DNA of 64,000 nucleotides from Zymoseptoria tritici IPO323 (taxonomy: Eukaryota > Ascomycota > Dothideomycetes > Mycosphaerellales > Mycosphaerellaceae). Made by a program: the position numbers and the translations under genes. The notes under the pieces are model-generated. The model worked only from the letters and a program-made list of their open reading frames with translations. It was not told where the DNA came from and did no database searches. The DNA is taken from contig NC_018208.1 in assembly GCF_000219625.1 (NCBI RefSeq), positions 868,001-932,000 on the forward strand, given 5' to 3'. Positions 30,549-42,031 of the stretch are shown piece by piece. Each line of letters starts with the position of its first letter. Positions within the stretch are counted from its first letter, which is position 1.

Positions 30549-32698
30549 CGTGAGGCCTGTGAACGGGAGTGTTGACGAGTCGTTGCGGCTGTGTGAGTCG
30601 ACTAAGTAAGAGTCATTGAAATGGCGTTGTGGGAAGCCTTATTATATGATTGCATGCCACCCGCCGAGGCCGACGGTGCTATGCTCCTTCAATTCTTTGG
30701 TACATCCTTCAGGAAACGGCATCATAGCGTCCTCAACGTCGATGGCGTGGACCTCGAGGAGATCAACAAAGCAGGTTCAGCCACCGAGGCATGTCTTGTA
30801 GAGTTTTCTCTACCTCACGAAAAAGCCAGCCATTCGGCGTGTGGCCACGCAAGGCATCGAATGAAGTCCTTTTCATGTGCAACCGTGTAGCCAATCGATA
30901 TCATCGTCGACGACTGTACATGGAGACCATGTGCCGTGACAGCCTGACATGCGATGGGGCTCTGGCAGATCGAAGCTAGATTCACAATCAGCCACTGACA
31001 TGCGTTGCATTTGCTCGCAGAGACTTCCAACCTCGCATTGGTGGGTACTGATGCATCATTTCTCCACTGCAGATCATCGTGGCAGTTACGCTATCGAGCA
31101 AGAAGCGACGCCACGGGCGTGATCGACACAACTTAGACTCCAGGTCGAACGCAAGATTTCTCCAAGTTCCTCGGCTTGAAAGTATGGGGATTCGCGGGGA
31201 TATGTAAACGACTCCTGTGGGGTGCATCTGTCGGTAAAAACACTGCGCGCATTCGCAGAAGAACTGATACTTTCGTCACTATCATGCGAATCTTCACATG
31301 CGAAGTGAGGGGAGCTGTCGTACGGCTCGGACAATTGAGATACAACCTACCTTTGGGTGACTTCCATCCCCTCATGCTGGACGCCTGTTTCGGTGATGTA
31401 CATTGCAAGATAGTTCCGGTAGCAGTGTATAATTGTGCCGAGCGCGAGATGGCGAATCTTCACAGAACTGGAAGCTCGCAACGGTCGGCCTCTGGCAAAC
31501 GGCTCATGCATAATATGGCTCGCTCTGTTATCATTCTTGGTAGTCAGTTGTCCTGATGTTGCCGCTCCAGTAGGGAGGTCTGCATGACCGTTCGAATCGC
31601 AGCCGTCACCGGAAATTCTTCGATAAGCTTCGTGAGGAGACTGATGAGGAGTGCTACCCCCCAAGGCTTCTGCAACAGCAAAAGGAAGCATAGCACATGG
31701 CGTGATCAACGCCGTGACGCGCAAAGCCGTAAATGTCAACAGGTGCAGTTGTAATGCAAAGAAGTTAGTGCTTGTTAGTGTCAATGTCCATCGATCGCCG
31801 TTGGCGCCGTTGGCGCACAAAATTTGGACTGTTGTACTTCGTATTCCGGATGCTGGTACCTGGCAAGTATCGGCGATGGCCCCGGATCATCGTCCACAAC
31901 GTGAGACATGGTATACCGTCGCAGTGTCTTCGGCCCTCAAAAATGACGCACATGTGCCGGTCGAGGGTGTTTACCGGGTCCATGTCTTCGCAGCGTGACG
32001 ACCACGAGTCCACGACTGGTAAGCATGGATCATGATTGGCCGTGCCGAGCCTGGTGAGGATGTATGATAGACCATGCGCCATGTTGCTGTCTCTATTTGC
32101 CAGCAGTGAGCCGAGCTAGAATGTCGTCTGCCAGTAGCTTCATTGTTGATGAACTTGTGGCGCCCTGAAGCTTTCGATTGGCACGGCTTGGTACGCCTTC
32201 GCGGATCATGCGCACAACGTTCGCGAGGTGATATTCGCCAGTGCGGGCCTCTCGTGCCTGGCTTCCGCAAGGCATATATTCGACGATCGACTGAGGACCG
32301 ACCAGTCGGACATGCATGAAGCCCACAGAGTAAGGCGGAGCTTGAGTCCATTCTTCCGAAAAGGTACTACCCCAAGTAGCACACAGACGCAATCATGATC
32401 GCACATCATGGGAACCATTCTCCAAGATCCGGCGCCAGCAGAGCGACTTCCTCCCTAGGCTGACGGAGGGATTCTGCAGACGCGAGCCGGAAGCAGGATG
32501 TTTGAAGGGCTCTCAACGACGCTAAAGTTCTTTCATTAGCTTGTCTTTCTGCTTGTTCATCGTACATGTGCCGTTTCATCAGTATCTATTCGTGCAGGTA
32601 GGGTATCGCTAAACGCTCAAAGTATGCCAAAACAAAGAATTCGTCATACCCAGTCAGAACGGCAGGCGCGGACATGGTGGTGAACAATTGTATTCGCT
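30549..32698. other. Long intergenic region, no supported gene
   Basis: 2.15 kb between the peroxidase promoter and the 3' end of EXO1. Frames up to 157 codons occur on both strands, but they overlap each other and show no domain, signal peptide or consistent splice structure. Base composition is ordinary and not RIP-like. Confidence 0.55.
30641..30650 (-). promoter_or_regulatory. Probable TATA box of the peroxidase gene
   Basis: Minus-strand atcatataat, about 95 bases upstream of the peroxidase ATG at 30548, a normal distance for a short fungal leader. Confidence 0.45.
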
Positions 32699-34955
32699 TC
32701 AACCAGCGAAAGCAAATCTGCTGAGGCTGAACGCAGGCCGACGCTCGTCCCTCTCCGTGTCGTTCTCTGGACTGTTGGGCACGAGCAAATCTTCACTGCC
32801 TTTGAAGGAGTCTCCCAATGAAGTGTGAACGACATCTTGTTCTATCGCAAGCCACTCTTCGTCCTTGGTGTCATTATCATCAGGCTCCGCGACATCGGAA
32901 GGGAAGGATAACTCCGCCAGTGGTGGGGATGAGTTGGGAACGAACACGACCGCCGGTCCGGCGGGCGACTCCCGACGAGACTTTGCGACTGGGACATTGT
33001 TGCTTGCCTCCCATTCGTTGAATGTCGTCGAGATCGGAAGAGTAGACTTCGTCCGTGACAGTGTTTTCGTTGATACCGCTGGACCACTATACCCCATCAT
33101 GGAGAGCTTTTCGCGCATGCTCGTGGCGGGCTTGATCCAAAATCGAGGTGAGTCGAACTCTGCAAACGATGTATCCGGCGTATCGTCCGTGACAGACGCC
33201 TGAGAATTGGGTGTCGCGGTCGTCAATATACTCTCTTGCGAGATATCGCCGATGCTGTCGTCTGCTGGAGAGCCAATGGGATCCGCCAAAACATTCAGCT
33301 TCTTGCGCTTCTTTGCGACTGAGATGCCCAGATCTTGCGTCGACTCGGGCGTTGCGGTGGCCGCTGCGACCGCATCTGCGACTGAATCGTCAGACCAAAG
33401 GTCAAATTCCTCCTTTTTGCTCCGATTCGACTTCGTTCGCATTGACGGACTTGGCTGCGTGGGCTGTTGAGCGAAGAAGCGACTTGCAGCTGTCTCCACC
33501 GGATTCATCACTGCCGCAAGAGCCGAGGAGTCGGAGCACAGACGCTGTCTCTTGGGCGAGGTCAGCCGTGCGAGTGGTGTCGGAGCAGTAGCCACACGTC
33601 GAGTGACCTGCGGCGCGGACGACGGGACTGGGATTTGGGAGGCACGCCGGCCACCAAAGACTCGCGATGATGGCGCTTGTGAGGCGGACCAAGATGCGTT
33701 CCGTTGTGACTCGCTGGTCTGTTGCTGGCTGGGCGAAAGTGTAAAGGAGTTTGGGTCGAGTTCTGCTAGAGGCGTGCGTCTCGCCTTGAAGAAGTCCGAT
33801 ATGGGTTTGCCGTGTTTCTCGTCTGGAGTCTGTATCAACGTGCTGCGCGAAGCTGGGTTCTGGAATCTGTTCTGAAATCTCTGTGGCAGAACAATTGGAA
33901 GCTTCGTGTTCGGATCGAGATCACCGCAAGCAACGCCTGCAGCCAGCTCCGCATCAACAGTCTTGCCAATGTACGGCATGCTTTCGGCGTCAACTCCAGA
34001 CGGTAGAGGCGTCAGGTTCAACAAGCCGCGTGTGTCGGAACAGAACACCCACTGATGCAAGAACGTCCGCTCAGCATTGAGAAATGCCTCCAGATAGCCG
34101 GGTGGCACTTTCATCTTGCCCTCGAATTGAACGGCTTGCACGATCCTCTCGACCGTCTTGTGTTTCCTCACATACCGATATGCAGTCTTGAGACCCATCT
34201 TGTCAATGCCCGGTAGATAATCGCAGCCGCTGAGCATTGCCATGATCCGGAACTCTTTATCAGCCCAGCCGACAAGACTTATGTCACGACACGAGGTGAA
34301 GTCTGCGCGATTGACCATGATGCACTCGCCATACTGGTCCAGCTTCGTGAGAAGGCATTTCACACCAAAGACGAGCAGATCGGAGTCCTCGCTGAGCACG
34401 CCAGAAATCTTTCCTTGCTGCTCCAGATATGCCAGTTGGCTATCGGCTTCGAAGGGCGCAACGACGTATGGAACATCCATGCGCTTCAACTCTTCAATCA
34501 GCTCCCTTGCCATCACAGGTGTGACATCTACTGCTTTTTGGAGTTCGAGATGTGCTTGTGATGTCCGTCCCATTCGAAGTAGCTCCAGTCCGACTCTTTT
34601 GCTTTCCTTTCTCCTGGCAGCACGTTCCTTTTCCGTATGTGACTTGCTTGGTAGGTAATCGCCATCGAAGACGATGTATGGTGTTACGCCGAAATGAATG
34701 AGCATCCGTACTCGATGGAGGGCGAAATCGATATGCTTTCTCGTTGGTTTCCCTTCGGCAAGCTCGATTGCGCAAGCAACCGTACCTCGATGGAGCCAGC
34801 CATATGCATCGACTCCGAGGGTCTGACCGGCGAAGTTGCGAAGATGAGTAGGCTTTTGTATGCTCTTGAGCAAGGGAAGAAGGCCTGCGAATGTTACGTC
34901 AGAGGTAGGAAGTCTTGCTGTCACTTTTGCCGTTGTTCGTACCCTGAATACCCAT
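32699..34955 (-). CDS. EXO1: Exonuclease 1 (5'-3' DNA exonuclease, mismatch repair and resection)
   Basis: Two exons on the minus strand: 34955-34943 (13 nt, MGIQ plus one base) and 34884-32699, joined by a 58-nt intron (GTACGA to CGCAG), giving 732 residues. The splice restores the invariant start MGIQGLLPLLKSIQKP. XPG-N and XPG-I nuclease motifs are complete: DAYGWLHRG, VFDGDYLPSK, EADSQLAYL, LSEDSDLLVFG, and the helix-two-turn-helix GCDYLPGIDKMGLKTAYRY. Residues beyond about 350 are Ser/Pro/Thr-rich and unstructured, the usual place for MLH/MSH contacts. Known: Exo1 excises DNA in mismatch repair, end resection and telomere processing in the nucleus. Divergent from TMA16. Confidence 0.95.
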
Positions 34956-35214
34956 CTTCGGCGCTCGATGACCTCTTCAATTCATTGCGGTCCCGTTCAC
35001 GCTGTTGTGTAGGCTAATATCAGCTCAAGTGCAGTGTACAGGGCAGGTTGTTGATCGGGTGAAGTGTCATGCTGGTACGCGTTCGAGCAGGCGCGTAGCT
35101 GAAATGCTTTGGGCCCATTGGCTCGAGCGGAACCCTGTCCGCCATCTCGACCACCCTCAAAATTTCGTCCGCCCGAGAAAGAAGAAATACTTCATCCTAT
35201 GACACATCACAAAA
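34956..35214. promoter_or_regulatory. Bidirectional promoter of EXO1 and TMA16
   Basis: 259 bp between the two opposite ATGs. No TATA box stands out. The role is inferred from spacing. Confidence 0.55.
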
Positions 35215-35757
35215 ATGCCATCCAAACTCAGCAAGGTCCAGAAGGCGGTGGGCAAGAAAAAGGGCGGCGCCAAGGTCAACAAACTCCACGAAAATAGCAG
35301 AGATGCTCAGCGATTACGAAAAGCTGGCGCCAGAGATGAGAAAGTCTCTAGGGTCGCCTCACATCGGAAGAAGGAAAACAGATTATGGTTGGACCGCCTC
35401 GAGTTTCTCAAAGACAATTTACCCGACACTCTGCATCCTCTCGACCTGGATTCCGTCAAGGGACTGATTACACAATACCTTAACCGCTACGATGAAGAGC
35501 TCGCACAGCTGAGAGCTGAGCGCAGAGCAGGACGGCCGCCATCGACCAGGCAGACGCTGTTGGAGCAGCAATTGGTGATCGAGTCGCAGGAGTACGAGGG
35601 AGGATTCTGGATGCCGAACTTGCAGGATGCCGAGAGTCTGGTCAAGCTTGATGCGTGGGATGGACGGTGGCTGGGGTTGGGCAATCTGAGGTTCGTCAGA
35701 GTGCCGAAGGAGGGGACTGTTAAGGAGAGCAGCTTCCCGCCGAGAGGATCGGTCTAA
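35215..35757 (+). CDS. TMA16: Translation machinery-associated protein 16
   Basis: Single exon of 180 residues, start context aaaATGcca. The N-terminus MPSKLSKVQKAVGKKKGGAK followed by KLHENSRDAQRLRKAGARDEKV is the signature of the TMA16 family. A helical middle part (RLEFLKDNLPDTLHPLDLDSVKGL) follows, then QYLNRYDEELAQLRAERRAG and a short C-terminal section FWMPNL. Length agrees with the family. Known: Tma16 binds pre-60S ribosomal particles in late assembly. Confidence 0.92.
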   Translation: MPSKLSKVQKAVGKKKGGAKVNKLHENSRDAQRLRKAGARDEKVSRVASHRKKENRLWLDRLEFLKDNLPDTLHPLDLDSVKGLITQYLNRYDEELAQLRAERRAGRPPSTRQTLLEQQLVIESQEYEGGFWMPNLQDAESLVKLDAWDGRWLGLGNLRFVRVPKEGTVKESSFPPRGSV

Positions 35758-36029
35758 GACCCCGCATGAGGCGATTTGCAACGAACTTCGAGTGATATGA
35801 GCGCGGAGAGGGGCGGGAACGGCACGTGCGCACTGAGGGTCGAATGAACCGCATGTGCACACTACGGAGTTGATCTTGCGCATGGCGGAGTGAGAACCAT
35901 GTGCGTAAGCGAGCGCGATGCGTGCCCCGTCGCGGTCTTTTGCCTGCAGGTGTCTTTCAGCTACATTATTCAGCGACACAACTACAACCACAACCTACCA
36001 CATCTGCCCTGACTGACCGAAGAAGCGTT

Positions 36030-36779
36030 ATGGCTCCCAAACGAAACAATTCTGCCATGACTGGCCCTCACGACCCGTCCATCAGGAGCGGTCTCGCACC
36101 AATGTAAGTCCATCGACACGTCGCCGAGTTCTGCGTCCTCAATTCTAACCAGAGCAGGATTGATAGCGACACCGTTTTGGTGCTTGTGGGTGCAATCGAG
36201 TACGGTTTCACGGTGCACGAGGCACCATTACGCGCTCATTCACGATTCTTCGACGCAGCGATGAGCGGCGCATGGAAGGAAAGCAGCAAACGCATCGTAA
36301 AACTGCCCATGGAAAACGCTGCGATTTTCAACGTCTACGTGCAATGGGCGTACACGAGCAAGATCTCAATTGCAGAGAACTGGAGCTACGACGATTTTCT
36401 CTCTTTGTACCTCACAGCCTGCAGACTACAGGACGGTGACCTTCAGGACGCTACCATCGACTGCATCATCACTCAGCGACAGCCGCCAGCATTAATTTCA
36501 CCGAATGAGAATGATGTCTCCAAGATCTATAACAACACCGCCATCGGCAACGCCGCTCGCAGACTTTTCGTAGACATCTGGACTTCCGATGCTAGCGAGG
36601 AGTGGCTGGTCAAGCTCTGCGACAACGTTGCCGCGCAATTCTACTTTGATCTGGCCAAGGCTTTGATCAAGATGAACGCGGGAAGAGCGGCGCCTTTGCT
36701 CGTCGATAAGGCCGGCAGCACATGCAAGTATCACCAGCATAAGGAAGGCGAGTGCTACAGCAAGAAGTTCGCAGTCTGA
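36030..36779 (+). CDS. BTB/POZ-domain protein
   Basis: Exons 36030-36103 and 36158-36779 (54-nt intron, GTAAGT to AGCAG, splitting an ATG codon), 231 residues. A BTB fold spans about residues 26-115: SDTVLVLVGAIEYGFTVHEA, then LRAHSRFFDAAM, ESSKRIVKLPMENAAIF and YVQWAYTSKI. This is the common fungal stand-alone BTB type, in which the domain dimerises or recruits a cullin-3 ligase. The C-terminal third is helical and ends with a His/Cys segment (CKYHQHKEGECYSKKF). The partner is unknown. Confidence 0.88.
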
Positions 36780-37297
36780 CATGGGCCCCGTTCAACAAGC
36801 ACATCCGTATCTTACAGCATGGAGGACGCAGCATAGGACTCTGGGCGTGCGATTGGTGGGAGGAGAACACCAAACGTGGGCTGAGTTTCTTGGTGGAGCA
36901 CATTGCTCCGGCACGATAGGAAAATGCGGTGGTGGAAGAAAAGCAAGTCGAAGATTGATTGGCACAACGAAGCCATGCGACGCTCAGACAAAAGCGACGT
37001 GAAGACTGAGCTCTCGAGAGTAAGCACACGCATATGCGTATGCGGAGTCGGACTTATATGCCATCGAATGCTATGTTTGTTACGTGCTTTGGAGACCTAA
37101 GTATTACCAAAGAACGATCTGTGCTACGTCACCATTGGCTTGCATACTCTTCAACACCACCTTTCCTGGGCGATTTCTCAACTTCAATAATACCATCCAT
37201 TCAACATAAGACACGTCCATGAACTACCAAGAGTCCAAAAAGCAGAGCTCCAATTCCGTGCATAGAGCAGACAACCTCTGACTTCTCCCTCCCTGCC
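36780..37297. other. Intergenic region, no supported gene
   Basis: About 520 bases. The 3' region of the BTB gene and the promoter of the following gene; nothing else seen. Confidence 0.6.
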
Positions 37298-37963
37298 ATG
37301 GCCACCACAACTCCAAACTCCCACAACAAACCCTGCACCCTCTGCGGCATCCCTCGCCCAGTCCTCGTGCGCTGCAAAATAGACGAGACCGCAAAATGGC
37401 ACATGGTCTGTCCCGGAAAATGCTGGATCAGTGTCTCAGGCGGCCAAGAAGACGCTCGAGGCCATGAAGCAGAACATCCGTTTTACAAGTACGGCGGGAT
37501 GTGGAAGAATAAACATGCCGATGGACCCGTGAGTGCGAAGAAGCCTGCCAAGGTGAAGAGACGGCAGAAGGAGGGGAGGAATGGGAAGAAGGGAGGTGGT
37601 GATGGCCAGTCTACGGATCAGGGTGGCGAAGGCGATGCTGAGGGTGATGATGGCCGTGATGATGTGGGTGGCACCATCGAGGGAACGGCGAGTGCGAAGA
37701 AACCTGCTAGGGTGAAGAGGCGGCAGAAGGCGGGGAGGAGTGGGAAGAAGGGAGATGGCGATGGTCAGTCTGCAGATGAGGTTGGCGATGGCGATGCTGA
37801 GAGCGATGATGGCCATGATCATGTGGGCGAGACCACCGAGGGAACGTCGAGCGACGATGGCTTGGACCGAGAGACTGCACACGACAAGACAGTGGACTTG
37901 TCTACCATCAGTACGTCTAAGCAGGATCTTGATCGCGAAGAAGAAGCACATCATCCGGCCTGA
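37298..37963 (+). CDS. Small cysteine-motif protein with a tandem 53-residue duplication
   Basis: Single exon of 221 residues, start context gccATGgcc. The N-terminal part has CTLCGIPRPVLVRCKID, then KWHMVCPGKCW and HPFYKYGGMWKNK, a compact C-x2-C plus C-x3-C arrangement that looks zinc-binding and is seen in uncharacterised fungal proteins. The remainder is two adjacent copies of a 53-residue unit that starts SAKKPA(K/R)VKRRQK, is rich in Gly/Asp, and ends EGT. The basic KKPAKVKRRQK stretches are probable nuclear localisation or nucleic-acid-binding patches. Function unknown. Confidence 0.72.
   Translation: MATTTPNSHNKPCTLCGIPRPVLVRCKIDETAKWHMVCPGKCWISVSGGQEDARGHEAEHPFYKYGGMWKNKHADGPVSAKKPAKVKRRQKEGRNGKKGGGDGQSTDQGGEGDAEGDDGRDDVGGTIEGTASAKKPARVKRRQKAGRSGKKGDGDGQSADEVGDGDAESDDGHDHVGETTEGTSSDDGLDRETAHDKTVDLSTISTSKQDLDREEEAHHPA
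37532..37849 (+). repeat. In-gene tandem duplication, two 159-bp units
   Basis: Units at 37532-37690 and 37691-37849 code for the two 53-residue copies. The copies differ at scattered third positions and some replacement sites, so the duplication is not brand new. Confidence 0.8.
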
Positions 37964-38355
37964 TTCCAACCCGTCCGTACGAGCAGAACTTGAATCGGCC
38001 TCTCACTGGTGAGCTGTCGAAGCTCTAGTCACAAGCCGACGATACTCTGGCTGTCCGGGGTGCAGTAGTGAAATAGGTGTTTGAAACGTCTTTCATTCGA
38101 GATCTCGCAAAGATCTATACTAGTACAAGGCGGACCTCTTTTCGAGAGCCGCATAGTACACACAAATGCCGCCGAGCCACAGGCTTGAAGACAACGCCGC
38201 CCCATGCCCTCTGGAAGAGCGTGTCAATGCCTCTCGGGAGTCTGAACCAAAGACGACCGGGCTTGCCATCTTGAGAAGCTCTGTCCCGTTTCCCTCCCAT
38301 TTATCGACCGCCGCCAAATCTTCGCTCGCCATCACATATACAATTCTCAGCAGAA
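37964..38355. other. Intergenic, convergent 3' regions
   Basis: About 390 bases between the ends of the duplicated-motif gene and RNA14. Nothing else seen. Confidence 0.6.
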
Positions 38356-41300
38356 CTATCGTCGCTGCAAATCCCCTCTGCTGAACGCTGCCTTCGCAGA
38401 GTCCACATCAGTCGAGGCCACCAGATACGCTATCTTCACCGCATCAAACCGTGCTTGGTTGTAGTCGCGAGCGGCAGGCATCAAGCGCAGGACGTACTCG
38501 ATCATCGGTGGCAGAGGAGGAGGTCCTGACGGCACAGAAACGCTGTTGGGCACGAACGTCTTGGTTGCAAAGCCACCTCCACTCGTTGCACCGGCCTTGC
38601 TCTGCATTCGCAGGCCAGCGGCACCTTTGAGTGGCGACTCGCCTCGCATGAACTTGCGCTGTGGCTGCTCGCTGTCGGAATCTTCCAAAGGACGCTTCGG
38701 GCTGGCGACGTAAGGACCGTTTGGTCCAAGGAGGATTTCGGGTGCTGCTCCTCTGGGGCTGTTGTGCATGTTCTCAATGCTGGTAGCAGGCGCCTGCTGT
38801 GGTGCTTGCTGTTGAGGCTCGAATGCTCTCGGTCGTGCCTGAGTTGGGCTCAATACGAGCTGCACGTGCATGGCATCGAAGTCGGGAAGAGAGAAGCGAT
38901 GGCTGAAGCGGCTGATCTCCGGTTCTTCGGGGTACAGTTCTGACATGCGTTTCTCGATCTTGTGAATCTGGGCCAGATCACCGTACTTGCTTTCGTAGTC
39001 GTGCATGTATGCGATAAGAGGCCGACATTTCTCCCTCTTTTGCTCCAGTGAGAGATCTGTCGCGTTGACGATCTTTGGGATGGTTGACTCGAAAACGACA
39101 CGGGCGTTGGTGATGTCGCTGAGAGCGATGAGGTGCTTCACGTATTCCAGAATGAAAACTTCATCGAGAGGGAACAACTTCATGCCTCGCTCAAAGATCT
39201 TGATGGCAGATGGGTCCTTGTAGCAACGCCACTCCAGAAGTGCAGAGGCAATGTAGACATCACTTGACAGCTGTCCGCGCGGTCTTGCATCAGCGAAGAT
39301 ACCCCGGAAGCCTTTGACCACCTTTGAGGTTGTGTCTCCCTTCTTCGGCGGTTTGCCTTGACCCTGTACTCTTCGGAACGCCCGCATCTTCGCGACCCAG
39401 ACGTACGAGATCGTCCTCTTGAGGAGGTCCATGTGGGCAGCCGAGGCCTGCTTAACAGAGTCGATTGCTGCCTTCGACTGCTCGGCTCTAGTCTTGGGCT
39501 TGTTGCTTGGCTGGTCGTCATCATCGTCCTCCTGCACAGTCGTCGGTTCTTCCTCGGGAGACAAGCTTGCGAAATGCGCGTTGATCTGAGCGATCGTCTT
39601 GTCGTCCTTTTCCTTGAGTCGACCTCGAAAGGCATACAGGGCGGTATGAACTTGCTCGTAGGGCACATCGAGTTTGTCCCCGTTGCGGATCAAGATCTCT
39701 TCGGTGTTGCCGGTCTCGAGCGAGGATTCGACGCGGTCTGCTTTCGACATGGCGAGCAATACAGATTCCGGATTGGTAGCCATGCCTTTGTCGAGAAATT
39801 GCTCGCCTTCAGTTGTGAAGGAGTCGATTCCTTGCGAGAAGCACCATGATGCAGCCTCGAACCAGATCGGCGGGTAGAAGCATAGGAACAAAGTGGCCTG
39901 CTTGTAAGCGTACAGCACGCGTCTGCGCCAAGCATCGTCCTCGGTCCCTTTAAACACCAGCGGATCCTCATTCTTCTCCCACTCGATCCACGATCGCCAC
40001 TTCTCGACCTGGTTGCCGAATTCGTCCTCGCCCGCACATCCATACAGTGGTGGCAGGACTGGAATAGACCTCCGATCCAGGCCATCCAGCTTTTGTTCCA
40101 ACTGCATTCTCGCTGTGCGTGCCTGCATGTAGTGCGGACTCTGCTCTTGAACATGCTTGCGCCCTGTAGCCTTGTGCAGACCCATCTCAAAGTTCTCGTA
40201 CTCTTTCCACAGCTTGACAGACTCCGAATGGGGCAGTTTGGTGGCTCGTTGATATGCCTTCCTCAATTGGTCCACCTTTTGAAGATCCTGCCAGTCCTGT
40301 CCTCCCACCATGCCAGGGCCGTCTCGCACGAAATCAATGTACTCGCGCCACAGTATACCAGCATCCGGGTCGATGCCAACGTTATCCAGAGTGACATCGA
40401 AGGCCTTTGTAATTTCGGTGCGGTTTTTGCCGCCGGCATCGTTGATGAGAGGGAGTGCTCGCCGCACATGATCAAGGTAGAGTTTCCAAAGTTCCACGCT
40501 GGGAACTGTCATCACAGACTCACCGAGAATGTGCACAACGTTGTCACGCTCGTCTAGTTCGTTCTCCATTTGGATATATTTTACCCACATGGAGACCTAG
40601 GATACTCATTAGCTTGCAGCTTCGATGAGTAGGCTCGGACAGCCTGGTGGTCTCGCAGCAAAAGCGCGGAATGAGTGCTTACCGCAGTTGGAAAGACAGC
40701 GAGGAAACGCTTGTACACATCTCTTGCGCCCTGATATTGAGTCTTGTCATAGTAGTGCTTGATGAGCGAAAGCCAAGCATCGGTGTCACCCTTCGGATCG
40801 TCCTTGATGCGATCCTCGAGCTGGCCGACTTTGTCGTGAGGAAGTCTCATCTGCGCTGCAGGCATTGAGCCATTCAATTGAGTGGTCGGAAGGCTCACTG
40901 CAGGAGCCTTAGTGTCTGCTTGTGCTTGAGGTGTTGGAGCGGCAGATTCCACAGGCGTGAGAACATCTTTACCCAAATCTGCCACAGAGGTCTGAAGGGT
41001 AGAAACAGGTAGAGAAGGAGTAGACGCAGGGACGGGAATTGTGGTGGACCCATTGAGACTTGTGCTGGAGGTAGCAGTGTCTTGCGGTGCACTACGTAAC
41101 GATACATCCTGCGCCTCAATGTTTGTTTCCGCATCATGTTTTTCTGCATCAGAACCACCGTTCATCTGCGGCGGTGCTGCAACGCTCTCTTCCTGCTCAT
41201 CATCACTCTCCTCTACTATGAAGCCGGCAACTGTCTGCTGCGGTTTGCGCGGTTGCTCGATTTGTGCAGGTGGTTCTTTGAGCGTCTGATCTGGTTCGGC

Positions 41301-41492
41301 TGCCTCGGAGTGCTCGGTGTCTTCGCCGTAGTTGAAGCTTGAAGGATCGTAGTCGTCGTCCTCGTCTGCAGCGTCGTCCGCAGCATCGTCCGCAGCGTCG
41401 GCGCCTGACTCGTATTTCTGTTGCTCGGCATCGTCTGATTCATCTGCTGGGTCAAAGGTCGGCGGATCTAGAGGATCATACTCTTCCGCCAT
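38356..41492 (-). CDS. RNA14: mRNA 3'-end-processing protein Rna14 (CstF77 homologue)
   Basis: Exons 41492-40683 and 40596-38356 on the minus strand (86-nt intron, GTAAGC to CTAG), 1016 residues. The first 200-odd residues are acidic and disordered, with an (AAD)-type repeat and FIVEESDDEQEE. From about residue 225 the HAT-repeat array begins (DAWLSLIKHYYDKTQYQGAR), continues over the intron (MWVKYIQMENELDERDNV) and ends near RFSHRFSLPDFDAMHVQL, covering the Suf domain. The C-terminal region holds a Pro-rich linker and a monkeytail-like end (IEYVLRLMPAARDYNQARFD), which in the family binds Rna15. Known: a scaffold of cleavage factor IA, nuclear. The frame is open further upstream of 41492, but the ATG MAEEYDPLDPP fits family starts. 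Confidence 0.93.
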
Positions 41493-42031
41493 ATTGGCGA
41501 CTGGCGCCAGCGGCGCGACTGTTTCAGTGCAGTTCGCGCGCTCGACAGGTCCAGGCCGCGCTGACACTCCAAAGGATCGAGCGTATTTTGGGTGTACGAT
41601 ATGCGCCGTGGTGAGAGCCGAGTATCGATGGCCTTGCGCAAATGTGGAGATACCGGCGATGGTGGGAGAAAGCGATTGATGGCGCAAATGAAGATCGTTG
41701 GGGATGTTGTTGCAAAGACAGCTGAAGACGGGATGGCTGGACAAGTGAAGAAGCTCGAACGCATGCCAAGACCATGCTCGGACGTCACTTCCCCGTGCCG
41801 CCGTGAATGGTGAATGGACGATCTGCCTACCTTACCTCACGATATTCACTTCTTTTCAGCAGATCACGGGGAGAGAGCACATACAGCATCATTGAATGAT
41901 TTGATCCTCGCCAACAAGACTTGCCCTCGGAAAAAAGTGCTCTATACAACTTCCGGCCATAAACAAGAACAAAGCCTGAGCATACCACAAACAACCACAA
42001 CGAATCTGCTCCTGAACCCGACCTTTTCACG
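41493..42031. promoter_or_regulatory. Intergenic promoter region between RNA14 and UNC50/GMH1
   Basis: 539 bases between divergent starts. No motif stands out beyond a pyrimidine/purine-rich stretch close to 42032. Confidence 0.45.

Noticed and set aside
31347..31820. 157-codon minus-strand frame in the peroxidase-EXO1 gap
   Set aside because: No domain, biased composition or splice support; overlapping frames on the other strand are equally long.
41493..41744. Longer N-terminus for RNA14 upstream of 41492
   Set aside because: The frame is open, but no ATG starts it and the MAEEYDPLDPP start resembles family N-termini.
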